From NCBI RefSeq assembly GCF_030034735.1, contig NZ_CP125370.1:1054001-1118000 (forward strand): DNA of 64,000 nt. Direction: 5' to 3'. The notes under the pieces were generated by a model. It was not told the DNA's origin. It saw only the letters and a program-made list of their open reading frames with translations, and ran no database searches. Each line of letters begins with the position of its first letter. Positions within the stretch are counted from its first letter, which is position 1. The translations under genes and the position numbers were made by a program. Below, one piece after another: positions 62,921-64,000 of the stretch. The DNA is from Paenibacillus sp. RC334 (GTDB lineage Bacteria; Bacillota; Bacilli; Paenibacillales; Paenibacillaceae).

Positions 62921-63928
62921 ATGAAAAAAACACTGGTGGTATATATTCTGCTGATTGCGGCCTTTGCGTTGTATGTGTTCAGATATGAACAATCCGGGCC
63001 GTTGAACGGAACCTGGGAAGAAAAAGGGCTACGCGGCAGCATTGGAGAAACGTATATCATGATTACGTTCCAGTCCGGTTTGGAGTATTGGAAAAGCGGC
63101 CTTAAGGGCTTTGAGGATGCCGGGGATGCGATGGGTGTGACCGTCGAGTATCGGGGGGCTACCCGTTATGATGCGCAGGAGCAGACGACCGTGATTGAGC
63201 AGGCGATTGCCCGGAAGCCCGCAGGGATTGCGATTTCCGCGATTGATCCACACTCGCTGATCCCGGCGATTAATAAGGCACTGGACGCGGGCATTCCTGT
63301 GGTGCTGTTTGATGCCGGGGCACCGGGCAGCCGGGCGTATTCTTTTCTGGGAACGGACAATTACAAGGCGGGTGTGACTGCTGCGGACAAAATGGCAGAG
63401 CTGCTGGGACGGGAAGGCGAGGTAGCTGTTCTGACGTTACCCGGTCAGCAAAATCATGAGGAGCGTTCCCGTGGTTTTCGTGACACCATTCAGCGGCAGT
63501 ATCCTGCCATGAAGGTGGTGGAAGTGGCGGATGGACGCGGTGACGCAATGGTATCCCGGGATGAGTCGCTGCGGCTGATGAAGGCGTATCCGAAGCTGGC
63601 GGGGATTTTTGTGACCGAGGCGACGGGAGGAACAGGTGTCGGTGAGGCGGTATTGAGCCAAAAGAGCCGTCGTCCGCTGAAAATCATTTCTTTTGATACG
63701 AATAAAGCGACCCTGGATATGATCCGTGGAGGGACGATCTCGGCAACCATTGCTCAGGGAACGTGGAATATGGGCTATTGGTCGCTTCAATACCTGTTCC
63801 ATCTGCACCATCATTTGACGATTCCCGCTCCTTCCTCCTCCGGTGACAACGCCCCTCTACCTGTTCGAGTGGACACAGGGATATCCGTCGTCACACGGGC
63901 GAATGTAGATGATTATTATGCGAAATGA
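62921..63928 (+). CDS. sugar-binding protein (LacI/RbsB-like periplasmic fold)
   Basis: A 335-aa protein with an N-terminal membrane anchor ('LVVYILLIAAFALYVF', no lipobox Cys). The remainder is a type-1 binding-protein fold: 'QTTVIEQAIARKPAGIAISA', 'GIPVVLFDAGAPGS', 'SFLGTDNYKAG'. It overlaps by 11 bp with a frame that looks like a sensor kinase start, a pairing typical of sugar-sensing three-gene systems in which the anchored protein presents the sugar to the kinase. The ATG follows GGGGGGAGGAAGG. Confidence 0.88.
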   Translation: MKKTLVVYILLIAAFALYVFRYEQSGPLNGTWEEKGLRGSIGETYIMITFQSGLEYWKSGLKGFEDAGDAMGVTVEYRGATRYDAQEQTTVIEQAIARKPAGIAISAIDPHSLIPAINKALDAGIPVVLFDAGAPGSRAYSFLGTDNYKAGVTAADKMAELLGREGEVAVLTLPGQQNHEERSRGFRDTIQRQYPAMKVVEVADGRGDAMVSRDESLRLMKAYPKLAGIFVTEATGGTGVGEAVLSQKSRRPLKIISFDTNKATLDMIRGGTISATIAQGTWNMGYWSLQYLFHLHHHLTIPAPSSSGDNAPLPVRVDTGISVVTRANVDDYYAK

Positions 63929-64000
63929 TGATCAACGGAGATGGAAGCGTATACGCGCATGGTCGGATCAAAGGATGCAGCGTTTGCGCTTGCGCAATAT
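63918..64000 (+). CDS. probable sensor histidine kinase, first codons only
   Basis: The frame from ATG at 63,918 reads 'MRNDDQRRWKRIRAWSDQRM', then 'QRLRLRN' to the window end. The many Arg residues before an expected membrane helix are typical for YesM/LytS-like kinases next to sugar-binding proteins. Too short for a firm call. Confidence 0.4.
   Translation, partial: MRNDDQRRWKRIRAWSDQRMQRLRLRN

Overview
The window looks like chromosomal DNA of a low-to-mid GC, spore-forming Firmicute, most likely a Paenibacillus of the P. polymyxa group. This rests on strong AAGGAGG-type ribosome binding sites, frequent TTG starts, a T-box leader, Spo0E-like and AbrB-like transition-state genes, a KinB-like kinase, and two receptor/propeptide loci resembling the Alo quorum-sensing systems described in P. 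polymyxa. The species is an inference. I saw no rRNA, tRNA or CRISPR array.

Layout. 0.1-18.1 kb is ordinary core/accessory chromosome: an Asp-box lipoprotein, aldo/keto reductase, mismatch uracil glycosylase, alanine dehydrogenase with its divergent PucR-type regulator, a stalk-domain lipoprotein, a galactokinase-family kinase, an Fe-S PD-(D/E)XK nuclease, an APH-type kinase, an SGNH hydrolase, a CNNM/CorC protein, a chemoreceptor, a frameshifted YwaF-like membrane protein and a barrel-like putative glycosidase. At about 18.14 kb an MgtC gene is cut off. From there to about 32.74 kb lies a mosaic island: AT-rich phage/plasmid-like debris (broken 5'-3' exonuclease, broken XRE repressor), then a decaying plant-glycan utilisation locus with an AraC regulator, intact GH3 and GH2 glycosidases, an intact SDR and a GPH-type sugar symporter. 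Among these lie remnants of GH78, GH3, GH43, GH53-like, epimerase and SDR genes and an IS630 scrap.

32.7-36.4 kb holds a MarR-nitroreductase-nitroreductase operon behind a perfect Fur-box-like palindrome, a broken XerS recombinase gene and an IS630-family element whose transposase has lost its centre. 36.9-50 kb returns to conserved genes: cyclophilin lipoprotein, a YqkE-like protein, an MFS exporter, a DMT transporter divergent from a TrmB-like regulator, a DUF1593 lipoprotein, a T-box-controlled DAHP synthase/chorismate mutase and a nitrilase-GNAT-GNAT operon.

Two regions stand out. First, a three-gene module occurs twice (39.7-41.7 and 58.5-60.5 kb): a helix-turn-helix receptor with a long helical-repeat region, a small exported propeptide gene overlapping its 3' end, and a Spo0E-like Spo0A-phosphatase gene. 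Both copies share a 22-bp element upstream of the receptor, and in both an inverted repeat covers the ribosome binding site of the Spo0E gene although the repeat sequences differ. The second copy is divergent from two AbrB/zinc-ribbon regulators. This suggests peptide signalling wired to Spo0A~P control. Second, at 52.4-53.6 kb an NHLP-type RiPP precursor lies directly behind a class I isoprenoid-synthase-like gene with two DDxxD motifs, a possible unusual peptide-terpenoid cassette.

The end of the window has a secreted protein, an acyltransferase-3 membrane protein, a sugar-binding protein and the first codons of a probable sensor kinase.
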